64,000 nucleotides of DNA from the NCBI GenBank assembly GCA_025656675.1, contig JAHXHN010000001.1, positions 1,021,501 to 1,085,500 on the forward strand, read 5' to 3'. A program made the position numbers and the translations under genes. The notes beneath the pieces are model-generated. The model saw only the letters and a program-made list of their open reading frames with translations. It was not told the DNA's origin and did no database searches. Below are positions 27,881 through 36,498 of the stretch, piece after piece. Numbering within the stretch: the stretch's first letter is position 1; the number at the start of each line of letters is the position of its first letter. Source of the DNA: Candidatus Thiodiazotropha sp. (ex Codakia rugifera) (GTDB taxonomy: Bacteria > Pseudomonadota > Gammaproteobacteria > Chromatiales > Chromatiaceae).

Positions 27881-29125
27881 ATGGCTGATTGTGATTGCGA
27901 TAGTCATCAACAAACGCTGAAACCGGTAGATGAGGCACTGACTTTTCTCCTTGATCAGGTTAAACCGATTGTACAGCGGGAGACGGTTCTTCTCAGTGAA
28001 GCATTGGGACGGGTGTTGGCGGATCCTGTCAGTAGCCGGGTAGATGTCCCCCCGTGGGATAATAGTGCAATGGACGGTTACGCCGTCAATACTCAGGATC
28101 TACTGAGTTCAACGACCCGATTACAAGTGGGGCAGCGTATTCCTGCAGGTTCAGCAGGCACTGAACTCCTGCGTGGGACTGCCGCACGGATCTTTACCGG
28201 TGCGCCGGTACCGATCGGTGCCGATGCCGTTGTCATGCAGGAGGTCTGCAAAGCTGAAGGCCAGGATGTCTTGGTAACTGAAAAGCCAATCCCAGGTGCG
28301 AACATTCGAAAGGCTGGTGAAGATATTCTGCAGGGAGAGGAGATATTGGCGGCCGGACTGCGGTTAGAGCCGCAACACCTGGGCCTGGCCGCATCGGTAG
28401 GTGTGGCTAAGCTATCGGTCTTTCGTCGATTGCGGGTGGCTGTCTTCTCCAGTGGTGATGAGCTGGTGATGCCCGGTGAGGAATTAGGGTCTGGACAGAT
28501 CTATAATTCCAACCAGTTCACGCTGACCGGCCTGTTAGAGCGACTGGGTTGCGAGGTGGTGCAACTCGGGATAGTTGAAGATACCCTGGAGGCAACCTGT
28601 GAGGCCTTGTCCCATGGTGCCGAAGAGGCTGATCTGGTGCTTGCGTCAGGGGGAGTCTCAGTTGGTGAGGAGGATCATGTCAAACCTGCTGTTGAGCAGC
28701 TTGGTTCTCTGGATTTATGGAAGATTGCCTGTCGTCCTGGCAAGCCTTTGGCATTTGGTCACATCAGCGGTACACCGTTTCTGGGTGCACCGGGCAACCC
28801 AGTCTCCCTGTTTGTCACTTTTTCGATTTTTGCCAGGCCGTTCATCCTGCGAATGCAAGGTCTAACCCAGGGGATTCTGCCAACACCGATCAGTGTCATT
28901 GCAGGGTTTGATAAATCAGCCACAGATAAACGTCAGGAATATGCGCGAGGGCACCTTGAGCTGGATGACCAGGGACAGGCCGTGGTTCGTCTCTATCCCA
29001 ATCGCTCATCGGGGGTTTTGAGCTCAGTGGTCTGGGCCAATGGGATCGCTGTATTACCGCCACTGACAGCCATCTCACCAGGCGATCGGGTAGACTTTAT
29101 TCCATTCAATGAGTTGATGTCATGA
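27881..29125 (+). CDS. moeA: molybdopterin molybdenumtransferase
   Basis: A 414-residue enzyme that inserts molybdate into adenylylated molybdopterin. It carries VPPWDNSAMDGYAVN near the N-terminus, RIFTGAPVPIGADAVVMQE, SSGDELV, and the MoaB-like LASGGVSVGEEDHVK, then LGAPGNPVS. The ATG at 27881 has GGAGG just upstream; the longer frame overlapping moaB is not used. The N-terminal ADCDCDSHQQ is an unusual Cys/His-rich addition. Overlaps moaD by four bases. Confidence 0.96.
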   Translation: MADCDCDSHQQTLKPVDEALTFLLDQVKPIVQRETVLLSEALGRVLADPVSSRVDVPPWDNSAMDGYAVNTQDLLSSTTRLQVGQRIPAGSAGTELLRGTAARIFTGAPVPIGADAVVMQEVCKAEGQDVLVTEKPIPGANIRKAGEDILQGEEILAAGLRLEPQHLGLAASVGVAKLSVFRRLRVAVFSSGDELVMPGEELGSGQIYNSNQFTLTGLLERLGCEVVQLGIVEDTLEATCEALSHGAEEADLVLASGGVSVGEEDHVKPAVEQLGSLDLWKIACRPGKPLAFGHISGTPFLGAPGNPVSLFVTFSIFARPFILRMQGLTQGILPTPISVIAGFDKSATDKRQEYARGHLELDDQGQAVVRLYPNRSSGVLSSVVWANGIAVLPPLTAISPGDRVDFIPFNELMS

Positions 29126-29373
29126 TTCAGGTCCTTTTTTTTGCCCGTTTTCGTGAAGAGCTTGGTGTGGCATCGGAACAGCTTGAGATTGAAAACCTGG
29201 GCTGTGTTGGAGACCTGCTTGATCGCTTGCAGCAACGCGGTGAGGCTTGGGGGCGTCTGTTTGCAGCGGATCAGCGGGTGATGATGGCGGTTAACCAGGC
29301 GGTGGCTGACAGAAAAACACCGCTGGAGGAGGGTGACGAAGTGGCGCTGTTTCCTCCTGTTACCGGAGGCTGA
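29122..29373 (+). CDS. moaD: molybdopterin synthase sulfur carrier subunit
   Basis: An 83-residue ubiquitin-fold protein ending in the functional Gly-Gly (FPPVTGG), which is thiocarboxylated to donate sulfur to precursor Z. The start IQVLFFARFREELG is typical. Translationally coupled to moeA and three bases from moaE, its partner in molybdopterin synthase. Confidence 0.95.
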   Translation: MIQVLFFARFREELGVASEQLEIENLGCVGDLLDRLQQRGEAWGRLFAADQRVMMAVNQAVADRKTPLEEGDEVALFPPVTGG

Positions 29374-29376
29374 CTG

Positions 29377-29835
29377 GTGAATAACATACGTGTACAAAGC
29401 GAACCGTTCGATCCGAATCAGGAGGTTGATCTGTTACGTGACAACGACCCCTCAATCGGTGCCGTAGTCACCTTTATCGGGCTTATGCGTGATATCAATG
29501 AGGGCGACAAGGTCAGTCGCTTGTTCCTTGAACACTACCCTGGAATGACGGAGAGGGCCCTGCAGGAGATTGTTGCTGAGGCCAATGCTCGCTGGGAGTT
29601 ACAACACTGTCGGGTGGTTCACAGGGTGGGTGATTTACGACCGACTGACCCCATCGTGCTGGTGGCTGTCGCAAGTCTTCATCGAAAGGAGGCCTTTATG
29701 GCCTGTGAGTTCATTATCGATTATCTGAAGACAAAGGCGCCGTTTTGGAAAAAGGAATCGACGCCTGATGGGGAACGCTGGGTCGATGCCAGAGAGAGCG
29801 ATGATAAAGCGACACAGCATTGGCGTGCTCAATAA
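29377..29835 (+). CDS. moaE: molybdopterin synthase catalytic subunit
   Basis: A 152-residue catalytic subunit that converts cyclic pyranopterin monophosphate to molybdopterin. Motifs are IGAVVTFIGLMRD, LEHYPGMTERAL, HRVGDLRPTDPIVLVAVAS, HRKEAFMACEFIIDYLKTKAPFWKKE (active-site lysines). Starts with GTG after the GAGG at the moaD end. Last gene of the cluster; it converges on an XRE regulator gene 85 bases away. Confidence 0.95.
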   Translation: MNNIRVQSEPFDPNQEVDLLRDNDPSIGAVVTFIGLMRDINEGDKVSRLFLEHYPGMTERALQEIVAEANARWELQHCRVVHRVGDLRPTDPIVLVAVASLHRKEAFMACEFIIDYLKTKAPFWKKESTPDGERWVDARESDDKATQHWRAQ

Positions 29836-29920
29836 CTGAACCCGGCCTGAGTTATTGGGTTGGCGGAGTATTGTTCTAAGGGAGTACCGGGATACGCGGG
29901 GCATCCCGGCCGGAAGAGAG

Positions 29921-30247
29921 CTATTTCTTATTTGAGTTCAGTAAAACCTGTTCGAAGATATTCCTTTTGATGCGACTACGAATCGGCTCAGGCAGATTGT
30001 GCCAGGCCTTGGCAACTTCTATTGCCTCGTCGTCCATCACCGTGGGTGCGGTTTCACCGAACATCAACCACGCAGGATTGACATCCAGTACTTGGGCGAT
30101 TTCATCGATCTTTCTGGGGCGGAGGCTTTTGCCATTCTCAATCTTCTGAATAACAGCCTGATTGGTTCCGGCACGAAGCGCCAGTTCTTCCTGGGTCCAG
30201 CCTCTTTCCCGTCGTTTCCTGCGTAATCGAGAGCCTAAAGTATCCAT
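29921..30247 (-). CDS. XRE-family helix-turn-helix regulator
   Basis: About 108 residues. The HTH_3 domain (LGSRLRRKRRERGWTQEELA to KIDEIAQVLDVNPAWLMFG) fills the N-terminal two thirds and resembles phage-type repressors; the C-terminal tail is helical (AIEVAKAWHNLPEPIRSRI). No peptidase or ligand domain is present. An ATG at 30295 would add 16 residues; the internal ATG at 30247 gives a standard HTH N-terminus. Its target is unknown. A CRP-like palindrome lies in the divergent region shared with lgt. Confidence 0.82.
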   Translation of the reverse strand: MDTLGSRLRRKRRERGWTQEELALRAGTNQAVIQKIENGKSLRPRKIDEIAQVLDVNPAWLMFGETAPTVMDDEAIEVAKAWHNLPEPIRSRIKRNIFEQVLLNSNKK

Positions 30248-30425
30248 TTCCCGCGGTATGTATGTTTCAAATTTTTGTGCGTGTACGTAGCTCATGGTCC
30301 TTCCCGTTGGATGCGTTGTGGGTTTGCATCGTCTGTACGTGGTAGCGGCGCAGTAATCAAAAACTTGACACTCTGTAGAAGCCCGTCACGACGCTTGCGA
30401 AATAAATTCCAGAACCAACGGTAAA

Positions 30426-30448
30426 TGTGACCTAGTTCACACTATACT
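30426..30448. promoter_or_regulatory. CRP-like operator with overlapping -10 element
   Basis: TGTGA-N6-TCACA is perfect at 30426-30441, the consensus half-sites of CRP/Vfr-type regulators. TATACT, a good -10, begins one base later at 30443, so a bound regulator would cover the spacer and -35 of a promoter reading towards lgt. The site sits 93 bases before the lgt start and about 180 before the XRE start. Its use is inferred only. Confidence 0.5.
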
Positions 30449-30533
30449 ATCACGCTGTAAGTGTCATGAAATTGTTGAGTTACATTTTTCTGTCACATTG
30501 GCGAATGCCGTTCCTGTGATACCATCCTTCGCC

Positions 30534-31370
30534 ATGATGACCTACCCGAACATAGACCCTGCCTTACTGACCCTGGGGCCAGTAACTGTTTACTGGTACG
30601 GGATGACCTATCTGATCGGCTTTTTTGGAGGCTGGTGGTTAGGTCGTATACGGGTTGGAAAGCCGGGTATGGTATGGGGAGCCAATCAGGTAGACGACAT
30701 CGTCTTCTATATCGTACTCGGTGTCGTCCTGGGCGGACGTGTCGGTTATATTCTGTTCTATGATTTTGCCACTTTCCTGGTGAATCCACTCTCTTTTTTC
30801 AAGGTCTGGGAAGGGGGGATGTCTTTTCACGGCGGCCTGTTAGGTGTGCTGCTGGCAATGTGGTATTTTGCGCATAAGGAGGGACGCACATTCTTTGATG
30901 CCACTGACTTTATCGCACCGCTTGTCACCATTGGTTTAGGCGCTGGACGTATTGGTAACTTCATCAATGCAGAGCTGTGGGGTAGGGTCACTGACTTACC
31001 TTGGGGAATGCGTGTTCCCTGTCATGTTGCAGAGGGTTTGTGTGCGAGATTGGGCCTGCCTATGAATGCGCAGCACTCGCTTCCGGTGCACCCCAATCAG
31101 CTGTATGAGGCTTTTCTCGAAGGGGTTGTGTTGTTTTTGATCTTATGGATCTACTCGGCCAAACCCAGACCCAAAATGGCGGTTTCGGGTCTGTTTTTAG
31201 TCTGTTACGGACTTTTTCGTTTTGCGGTTGAGTTTGTGCGTTTACCAGATCAGCATATAGGTTACATTGCCTTCGGCTGGGTCACCATGGGGCAGCTGCT
31301 GAGTCTGCCGATGATCCTGTTTGGTAGCTTGCTCCTCTACCTGGCTTACATCCCTAAAAACAGTCATTGA
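30534..31370 (+). CDS. lgt: prolipoprotein diacylglyceryl transferase
   Basis: A 278-residue inner-membrane enzyme that transfers diacylglycerol from phosphatidylglycerol to the lipobox cysteine of prolipoproteins. It has about seven membrane helices, the MSFHGGLLG motif with the essential His, and the signature GAGRIGNFINAELWGRVT. It would process the lipoproteins encoded in this window (DUF4382, Ig-like, RlpA, MltB, DUF5666). ATG at 30534 was chosen; the ribosome site is weak. lgt-thyA-folA are co-directional. Confidence 0.96.
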   Translation: MMTYPNIDPALLTLGPVTVYWYGMTYLIGFFGGWWLGRIRVGKPGMVWGANQVDDIVFYIVLGVVLGGRVGYILFYDFATFLVNPLSFFKVWEGGMSFHGGLLGVLLAMWYFAHKEGRTFFDATDFIAPLVTIGLGAGRIGNFINAELWGRVTDLPWGMRVPCHVAEGLCARLGLPMNAQHSLPVHPNQLYEAFLEGVVLFLILWIYSAKPRPKMAVSGLFLVCYGLFRFAVEFVRLPDQHIGYIAFGWVTMGQLLSLPMILFGSLLLYLAYIPKNSH

Positions 31371-31473
31371 CCATTGTTCTCAAAGGTATTCAATGTATGC
31401 AAACAAAAGTGTTTTTGTTGTTCTTCCATGGCCGGTTATTTTATTACTCACGCAGTAAAACAGCAGTGACAAC

Positions 31474-32268
31474 ATGAGACAGTATCTCGATCTAATGCAG
31501 CATGTGCGCGATCATGGCGTCATCAAAGAGGACAGGACGGGGACGGGTACCCGAAGTGTATTTGGCTATCAAATGCGTTTTGACCTCGGAGATGGTTTTC
31601 CCTTGCTGACAACCAAGCGGTTACATCTGCGTTCCATCATTCATGAGCTGCTCTGGTTTCTGAAAGGGGATACCAATATCCGCTATCTGAAGGAGAATGG
31701 GGTCAGTATTTGGGATGATTGGGCAGATGAAAAGGGTGACCTTGGACCCGTCTATGGCTATCAGTGGCGCTCCTGGCCGGCACCTGGCGGCGGACAAATT
31801 GACCAAATCAGCCAGCTGGTGCAACAGATCCGGGAGAATCCCGATTCCAGGCGACTGATCGTCTCAGCCTGGAATCCTGCACAGGTTGAACATATGGCAC
31901 TACCGCCATGCCATTGTCTGTTTCAGTTTTATGTCGCCGAAGGCAGGCTCTCATGCCAGCTCTACCAGCGCAGTGCCGATATTTTTCTTGGCGTGCCTTT
32001 CAACATAGCATCCTATGCGTTACTGACCATGATGATAGCTCAGGTAACAGGATTAGAACCCGGTGAGTTTGTCCATACATTCGGTGATGCCCATCTCTAC
32101 AGTAATCATCTTGAGCAGGTTGATCTGCAGCTTACCCGCGAGACCCGCACCCTACCCGGTATGCACATCAATTCACAGGTCAAGGATATCTACGGTTTTC
32201 GCTTCGAGGACTTTGAGCTGATCGACTATGAACCGCATCCCCATATCAAGGCGCCTGTCGCAGTCTAA
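31474..32268 (+). CDS. thyA: thymidylate synthase
   Basis: A 264-residue enzyme, identical in length to E. coli ThyA, that methylates dUMP with methylene-THF. The active-site Cys is in [24 protein letters not shown] binds the phosphate, and [18 protein letters not shown] and [13 protein letters not shown] are family signatures. Eleven bases separate it from folA, which regenerates the folate it oxidises. Confidence 0.98.
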   Translation: MRQYLDLMQHVRDHGVIKEDRTGTGTRSVFGYQMRFDLGDGFPLLTTKRLHLRSIIHELLWFLKGDTNIRYLKENGVSIWDDWADEKGDLGPVYGYQWRSWPAPGGGQIDQISQLVQQIRENPDSRRLIVSAWNPAQVEHMALPPCHCLFQFYVAEGRLSCQLYQRSADIFLGVPFNIASYALLTMMIAQVTGLEPGEFVHTFGDAHLYSNHLEQVDLQLTRETRTLPGMHINSQVKDIYGFRFEDFELIDYEPHPHIKAPVAV

Positions 32269-32279
32269 AGGTAGATGCT

Positions 32280-32777
32280 ATGCCAATCATCTCGCTGATA
32301 GCGGCAATGGCTCAGAACGGTGTTATCGGGTGTGATAACCGTCTACCCTGGCATCTGCCAGCCGACTTGAAACACTTCAAGGCTTTGACACTGGGCAAGC
32401 CCATTGTCATGGGACGTCGTACTTGGGAATCGCTGCCTGGGGTACTGCCAGGGCGGCAACATATTGTTGTAACCCGGGATCAGGACTACCGGGCGCAGGG
32501 TTGCAGGGTTGTCTATTCTGTGGATGAAGCAATGCAAGCCGTCGGTGAAGTGTCTGAAGTGATGATCGTGGGCGGCGGTGGCTTCTATGAAGCGATGATG
32601 CCTCGAGCAGACCGCCTCTATCTAACCCTGGTAGAGGCCGATATAGAAGGTGATACTTACTTTCCGGAAATCGACTGGGATGTCTGGCAAGAGGTCAGTC
32701 GCGAGCATCACCCGGCCGATGACAGAAATGCCTATCCCTATACATTTCTTGAACTGAATCGTTCATCGTCCGATTAG
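32280..32777 (+). CDS. folA: dihydrofolate reductase
   Basis: A 165-residue NADPH-dependent reductase of dihydrofolate. Marks are SLIAAMAQNGVIG, LPWHLPADLKHFKALT (catalytic Asp), PIVMGRRTWESL and VGGGGFYEAMMPRADRLYLT. It forms a pair with thyA and ends in a 4-base overlap with the convergent apaH. Confidence 0.97.
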   Translation: MPIISLIAAMAQNGVIGCDNRLPWHLPADLKHFKALTLGKPIVMGRRTWESLPGVLPGRQHIVVTRDQDYRAQGCRVVYSVDEAMQAVGEVSEVMIVGGGGFYEAMMPRADRLYLTLVEADIEGDTYFPEIDWDVWQEVSREHHPADDRNAYPYTFLELNRSSSD

Positions 32778-33598
32778 CGTTTGACTGGACACGAGAGCTG
32801 AATTGGCTTGGGCTGTTTTTTCTTGCGTAGACGTAACGCCGTTAGTTTTCCTCCCCAGAAACAGCCACTGTCAAGGCAACAGACATTGCCTGTCTGCCTG
32901 TAACCTAAGGTCGACCAATGGCCAAATAGAATACGGTCGTTTTTGGTCAGGCGTCCGGGGGATTTAAACCAGGGTACAGCGCCATTGGTTTGTACGTCAG
33001 GCGACCCCTTGTCCTGCATCGACAGCCGTCCATCCCGGGTGCAGTAGCGCAGACGAGTGAAGCAGTTGGTAATGAAGCGCATTCGATCCATGCCGCTCAG
33101 ATCGTCACGCCACAGATCAGGTTTGTCGCCATACATCACTTTGCAGAACTTTTGGAACTTTGGTCCACGCAAGATCTCCTCTAACTCACGGGCACAGGCC
33201 ATGGCAGTGTTGAGATCCCACTGGGGTGGCAGTCCGGCATGCACCATGCAGTACCCTTTTCTCTTGTGGTGTACCATCATCGGTCTATGACGTAGCCAAT
33301 CGATAAGTTCCTGGCGGTCAGGCGCTTGCAGAATATCTTTCAGGGTGCCGAATTTATCGTGGCTTCGATTACCTTGGGATAGGGCAAGCAGATGCAGATC
33401 GTGGTTACCCAGCACAGTGATCGCCCGGGAACCAAGGGATTTTACGAAGCGGAGCACCTTAAGGGAGTCGGGCCCTCGATTGACCAGGTCACCTGCAAAC
33501 CACAGCTTGTCCTTGGCAGGATCGAAATGGATCCGCTCAAGCAGTCGTTGCAGCTCGTTATAACACCCCTGTACATCGCCTATGGCATATATGGACAT
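32774..33598 (-). CDS. apaH: symmetrical bis(5'-nucleosyl)-tetraphosphatase
   Basis: A 274-residue metallophosphatase that splits Ap4A into two ADP and also removes Np4 caps from RNA. The metal-binding motifs are GDVQGCYNELQRLL, GDLVNRGPDS and GNHDLH, with a later HAGLPPQWD and FGHWSTLGY. Starts at the base where the DUF2238 gene ends, so the pair is coupled. apaG, its E. coli neighbour, is the next gene but one. Confidence 0.96.
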   Translation of the reverse strand: MSIYAIGDVQGCYNELQRLLERIHFDPAKDKLWFAGDLVNRGPDSLKVLRFVKSLGSRAITVLGNHDLHLLALSQGNRSHDKFGTLKDILQAPDRQELIDWLRHRPMMVHHKRKGYCMVHAGLPPQWDLNTAMACARELEEILRGPKFQKFCKVMYGDKPDLWRDDLSGMDRMRFITNCFTRLRYCTRDGRLSMQDKGSPDVQTNGAVPWFKSPGRLTKNDRILFGHWSTLGYRQTGNVCCLDSGCFWGGKLTALRLRKKKQPKPIQLSCPVKR

Positions 33599-34221
33599 CA
33601 GGCCGTCTCTGGTTGGGTCAGTTGACGGTCATGGACTTTCGATAATAGCAGTAGTGCGCTGATGGCACCGATCAGGGCGAGAAACATATCGGTTTGGGTA
33701 TCCCAGGGATCGCCCTGGGTACCCAGAAAAGCGTCAGCAGCCTCTTCACTCAATAGGGCAACCCACCATTCAATCAACTCATAAAAGGCACTGAAAGCTA
33801 GACAGAAACAGACACAAAGAAAAAATAGCCAGCGCCCCTGATGCAGAGGGGAACGTCTCAGCAGTATTTCACGGGCCAGCATGGCAGGTACAAAGCCCTG
33901 AACGAAATGCCCAACCCTGTCGTAGTGGTTACGGGAGAGTTCCAGACTATCCCTGATCCAATTAAAAAGAGGCACTTCCGCATAGGTGTAGAAGCCACCG
34001 ATAATCAGGATGACAGCATGAAGTGCAAGTAATCGATAGACCAGGATGGTCAAAGGAAAGCCTTGCCTGGTGAAAAAAAGAAGCGGTAACCCAATCATCA
34101 CGGGCAGTGTCTCGAGGAACCAGGTGTAGCGGTCTGCTACCGGATCGATGCCGCTGAGTGCAAGCAGTATCACGACTCCGGCTCCGAGCCAAGGCAATTC
34201 AGCCTGACCTTGCGACATCAT
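33598..34221 (-). CDS. DUF2238 (YjdF-like) membrane protein
   Basis: A 207-residue inner-membrane protein with about six hydrophobic segments. The family motif NHYDRVGHFVQGFVPAMLARE, and later SAFYELIEWW and GDPWDTQTDMFLALIG, match DUF2238 (E. coli YjdF, 209 residues). The function is unknown. It sits between apaG and apaH, all on the minus strand. Confidence 0.88.
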   Translation of the reverse strand: MMSQGQAELPWLGAGVVILLALSGIDPVADRYTWFLETLPVMIGLPLLFFTRQGFPLTILVYRLLALHAVILIIGGFYTYAEVPLFNWIRDSLELSRNHYDRVGHFVQGFVPAMLAREILLRRSPLHQGRWLFFLCVCFCLAFSAFYELIEWWVALLSEEAADAFLGTQGDPWDTQTDMFLALIGAISALLLLSKVHDRQLTQPETA

Positions 34222-34408
34222 TGATTATTATCTCCACTATTGGTTCAGTAATTCGTGTTCAACCCAGAATCCGTAGTTGAACATGGATTGTTTACAAATT
34301 TATGTAGAGTTCCAGCGTTCAACTCATGAGTGCAGGCATAATGCATTAAATAATTCGGCATATGACTACCTTTGGTTAGATATCAGCGGTCAACGGGTGA
34401 ATCTGGGT

Positions 34409-34792
34409 TTAGTGCAAGCTACCCGGGCGGGCTAGCGAGAAGGGTGGGATCAAGGCGTCAAAATGGTTTCCCTGCCCGTCAATCATATCGTAACTTCCCT
34501 GCATGCTGCCCACCGGTGTATCGAGGATTGTGCCGCTGGTATAGCGGAAGGTTTCTCCTGGGTGTAGATGGGGCTGTTCACCGACTACACCTTCACCGCG
34601 TACCTCCTGGATCTTGCCATTGGCGTCTGTGATGATCCAATGGCGATTCAGAAGGCGAGCGGAAGAACTGCCATCATTGCGGATGGTTACGGTATAGGAA
34701 AAGACAAAACGACGCTCATTCGGCAGTGATTGAGACTCTACATAGCGCGTCTCAACCTGAACATCAATATGGTTTAGTGATCCCTTATCCAT
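34409..34792 (-). CDS. apaG: Co2+/Mg2+ efflux-type protein ApaG
   Basis: A 127-residue immunoglobulin-like protein of the ApaG family (E. coli 125). Marks are VQVETRYVESQS, RFVFSYTVTIRNDG, LLNRHWIITDANG, VRGEGVVGEQPHL and GSMQGSYDMID. The biochemical function is unclear; the apaG-apaH association is conserved in proteobacteria. A 187-base gap separates it from the DUF2238 gene. Confidence 0.95.
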   Translation of the reverse strand: MDKGSLNHIDVQVETRYVESQSLPNERRFVFSYTVTIRNDGSSSARLLNRHWIITDANGKIQEVRGEGVVGEQPHLHPGETFRYTSGTILDTPVGSMQGSYDMIDGQGNHFDALIPPFSLARPGSLH

Positions 34793-34937
34793 TTTTTTAT
34801 GTGGTAGCTCTCGTCATTATAATTAACCCAACCTGGTGTAAAGGTTACTGAGGGGTTGCATTAAGTGCAATGGGTTCAGAATTAAAAGCAGTTGCCGCTA
34901 AGGAGTTTAACGCATCAATTAAATTCATAGGCGCGTA

Positions 34938-35417
34938 ATGAGAATTGGATTGACAACCCTGCTGTTGTTGCTGATGAACCCTATCAGTTGGGCTGCTGAC
35001 GCTACCCAACAGACCCAGGCCCTGGTCGCAGCAGCCACGATGGGTGAGGTGATGCGGGTTAATGACCTACTGGCTCAAGGTGTTGATGCAAATAGTACCA
35101 ATCCATCCGGGCGAAGTGCACTACATATTGCGGCTTTCAACGGTAACCTGCAAACGGCCAAGGCCTTGTTGGCGGCTGGCGCAGATCCAGGGTTGGCTGA
35201 TGGTAGAGGAAGTACACCCATTCTGGAAGCCGCTGCCTTCGGACACCTTGAGGTCGTCCGTCTGTTGTTACAGCGCGGCGCTGATGTCAATGCAGCCGAC
35301 CAGGCCGGAAATACCCCGCTTGCGTTGTCAAACAGAGGGAAACATACCCTGGTTTCAGCGTTGTTAAGCGAGATGGGTGCTGTTGAGGACGCTGTAAAAG
35401 ACGAGAAAAAGAAGTAG
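34938..35417 (+). CDS. secreted ankyrin-repeat protein
   Basis: A 159-residue protein with a Sec signal peptide (LTTLLLLLMNPISWA, cleavage near residue 20) and three to four ankyrin repeats from about residue 30, for example GRSALHIAAFNGNLQTAKALL and GSTPILEAAAFGHLEVVRLL. It ends in a charged tail (KDEKKK). It is predicted to be periplasmic and to bind a protein partner. Periplasmic ankyrin proteins such as AnkB support catalase in some bacteria, but no such gene is adjacent here. Confidence 0.88.
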   Translation: MRIGLTTLLLLLMNPISWAADATQQTQALVAAATMGEVMRVNDLLAQGVDANSTNPSGRSALHIAAFNGNLQTAKALLAAGADPGLADGRGSTPILEAAAFGHLEVVRLLLQRGADVNAADQAGNTPLALSNRGKHTLVSALLSEMGAVEDAVKDEKKK

Positions 35418-35568
35418 CGGGTGCTGGTAGTCTGTTACTCATCGGGGTGAGAGGGGCAATTTAGCCATATCGACTGATTTCTGTACAGCAACGTGAACGG
35501 GGTCAAAGATAAGCTAGAGAACTACGCGAATAATCTTAAATAAGTCATTGAATGGGCTTGCAAGGCAA

Positions 35569-35730
35569 ATGAACAGACATCACTCACATCGTAAACCTGA
35601 CTTCTTTGCTGTGATCTTGGTTTTGGTCATGATTGGCTTTGGTCTGACACTCGCTGTTCAGGTCAGTGCCGTGGGCCATCATCAAGTTGTCGACAGCGAA
35701 GAGATCAAAGTAATGCCCAATGCGGGTTAA
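35569..35730 (+). CDS. small single-pass membrane protein
   Basis: A 53-residue frame with a basic, His-rich start (MNRHHSHRKPD), one strong hydrophobic helix (FFAVILVLVMIGFGLTLAV) and a short acidic tail. The amphipathic layout is what a real small membrane protein looks like, and the ATG has AAGG just upstream. No homologue is recognised. It may be unexpressed. Confidence 0.5.
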   Translation: MNRHHSHRKPDFFAVILVLVMIGFGLTLAVQVSAVGHHQVVDSEEIKVMPNAG

Positions 35731-35766
35731 CTGAGTCCCTAATCAACACAATGTTATCAGGGAGCG

Positions 35767-36417
35767 CTATAGGTAATAGACCGACTTCGTCATGACTTTT
35801 GAGGTCAATTTCATGGCCATTTTGATCGGTGCAGGTAATGTTGCACCCCCCGCCTCCAAGGCCACCGTCGCGTGGTGAACCTCATCCTCTTTCATCTGTG
35901 CAAGTATGGCGTGACTCTTTTCATCTTGACCAGGAATTTGCTTCATATGGTCATTCAGGTGAGCCTCAACCTGGTGCTCAGTTTCTGCAACAAATCCTAG
36001 ACTCCACTTATCTCCCGCCAGTCCCGCAGCCGCGCCTATCATGAATGAGCCGGCATACCAGAATGGATTCAGCAGGCTCTTACGATTATCCAGCTCATTT
36101 AGGCGTGTTTCACACCACGCCAAATGATCATTCTCCTCCTGGGCGGCACGTTCCATGCCGTCACGGATTTCAGGTAGTTTTGCGGTTAACGCCTGACCTT
36201 GGTATAGCGCCTGAGCACAGACCTCTCCCGTGTGATTGATCCGCATCAGACGGGCTGTCAGATTCCGCTCCTGCTCACTCATGTCAGCTTCGGCGAAATC
36301 GGAGGCGGGATTGGAGCGCTCGGTTATTTGCGGGCGCCCAAAAAGTGTGCGTAGCGCCTTATCAAAGCCGATCATGATACGGTCGGCCGAGTTGAAATTT
36401 CGTTCAATCATAACCAA
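35767..36417 (-). CDS. coq7: demethoxyubiquinone hydroxylase Coq7
   Basis: A 216-residue di-iron monooxygenase for the C6 hydroxylation of the ubiquinone ring. The iron ligands lie in INHTGEVCAQALYQGQ, AQEENDHLAWCE, ETEHQVEAHL and DEVHHATVALEAG, the duplicated Glu/ExxH pattern of the family. It takes the place of the FAD enzyme UbiF of E. coli. Monocistronic. Confidence 0.95.
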   Translation of the reverse strand: MVMIERNFNSADRIMIGFDKALRTLFGRPQITERSNPASDFAEADMSEQERNLTARLMRINHTGEVCAQALYQGQALTAKLPEIRDGMERAAQEENDHLAWCETRLNELDNRKSLLNPFWYAGSFMIGAAAGLAGDKWSLGFVAETEHQVEAHLNDHMKQIPGQDEKSHAILAQMKEDEVHHATVALEAGGATLPAPIKMAMKLTSKVMTKSVYYL

Positions 36418-36498
36418 ACCTTAGCGCCAATCGTGTCATTTATACAACTACTCATTCCAGGACACTGTCATTTTTACGTGTAATACAAATTAAGCCTA

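Noticed and set aside
29887-29909. CCGGGAT/ATCCCGG hairpin between moaE and the XRE gene as a bidirectional terminator
   Set aside because: There is no T-rich tract on either side, so intrinsic termination is not supported.
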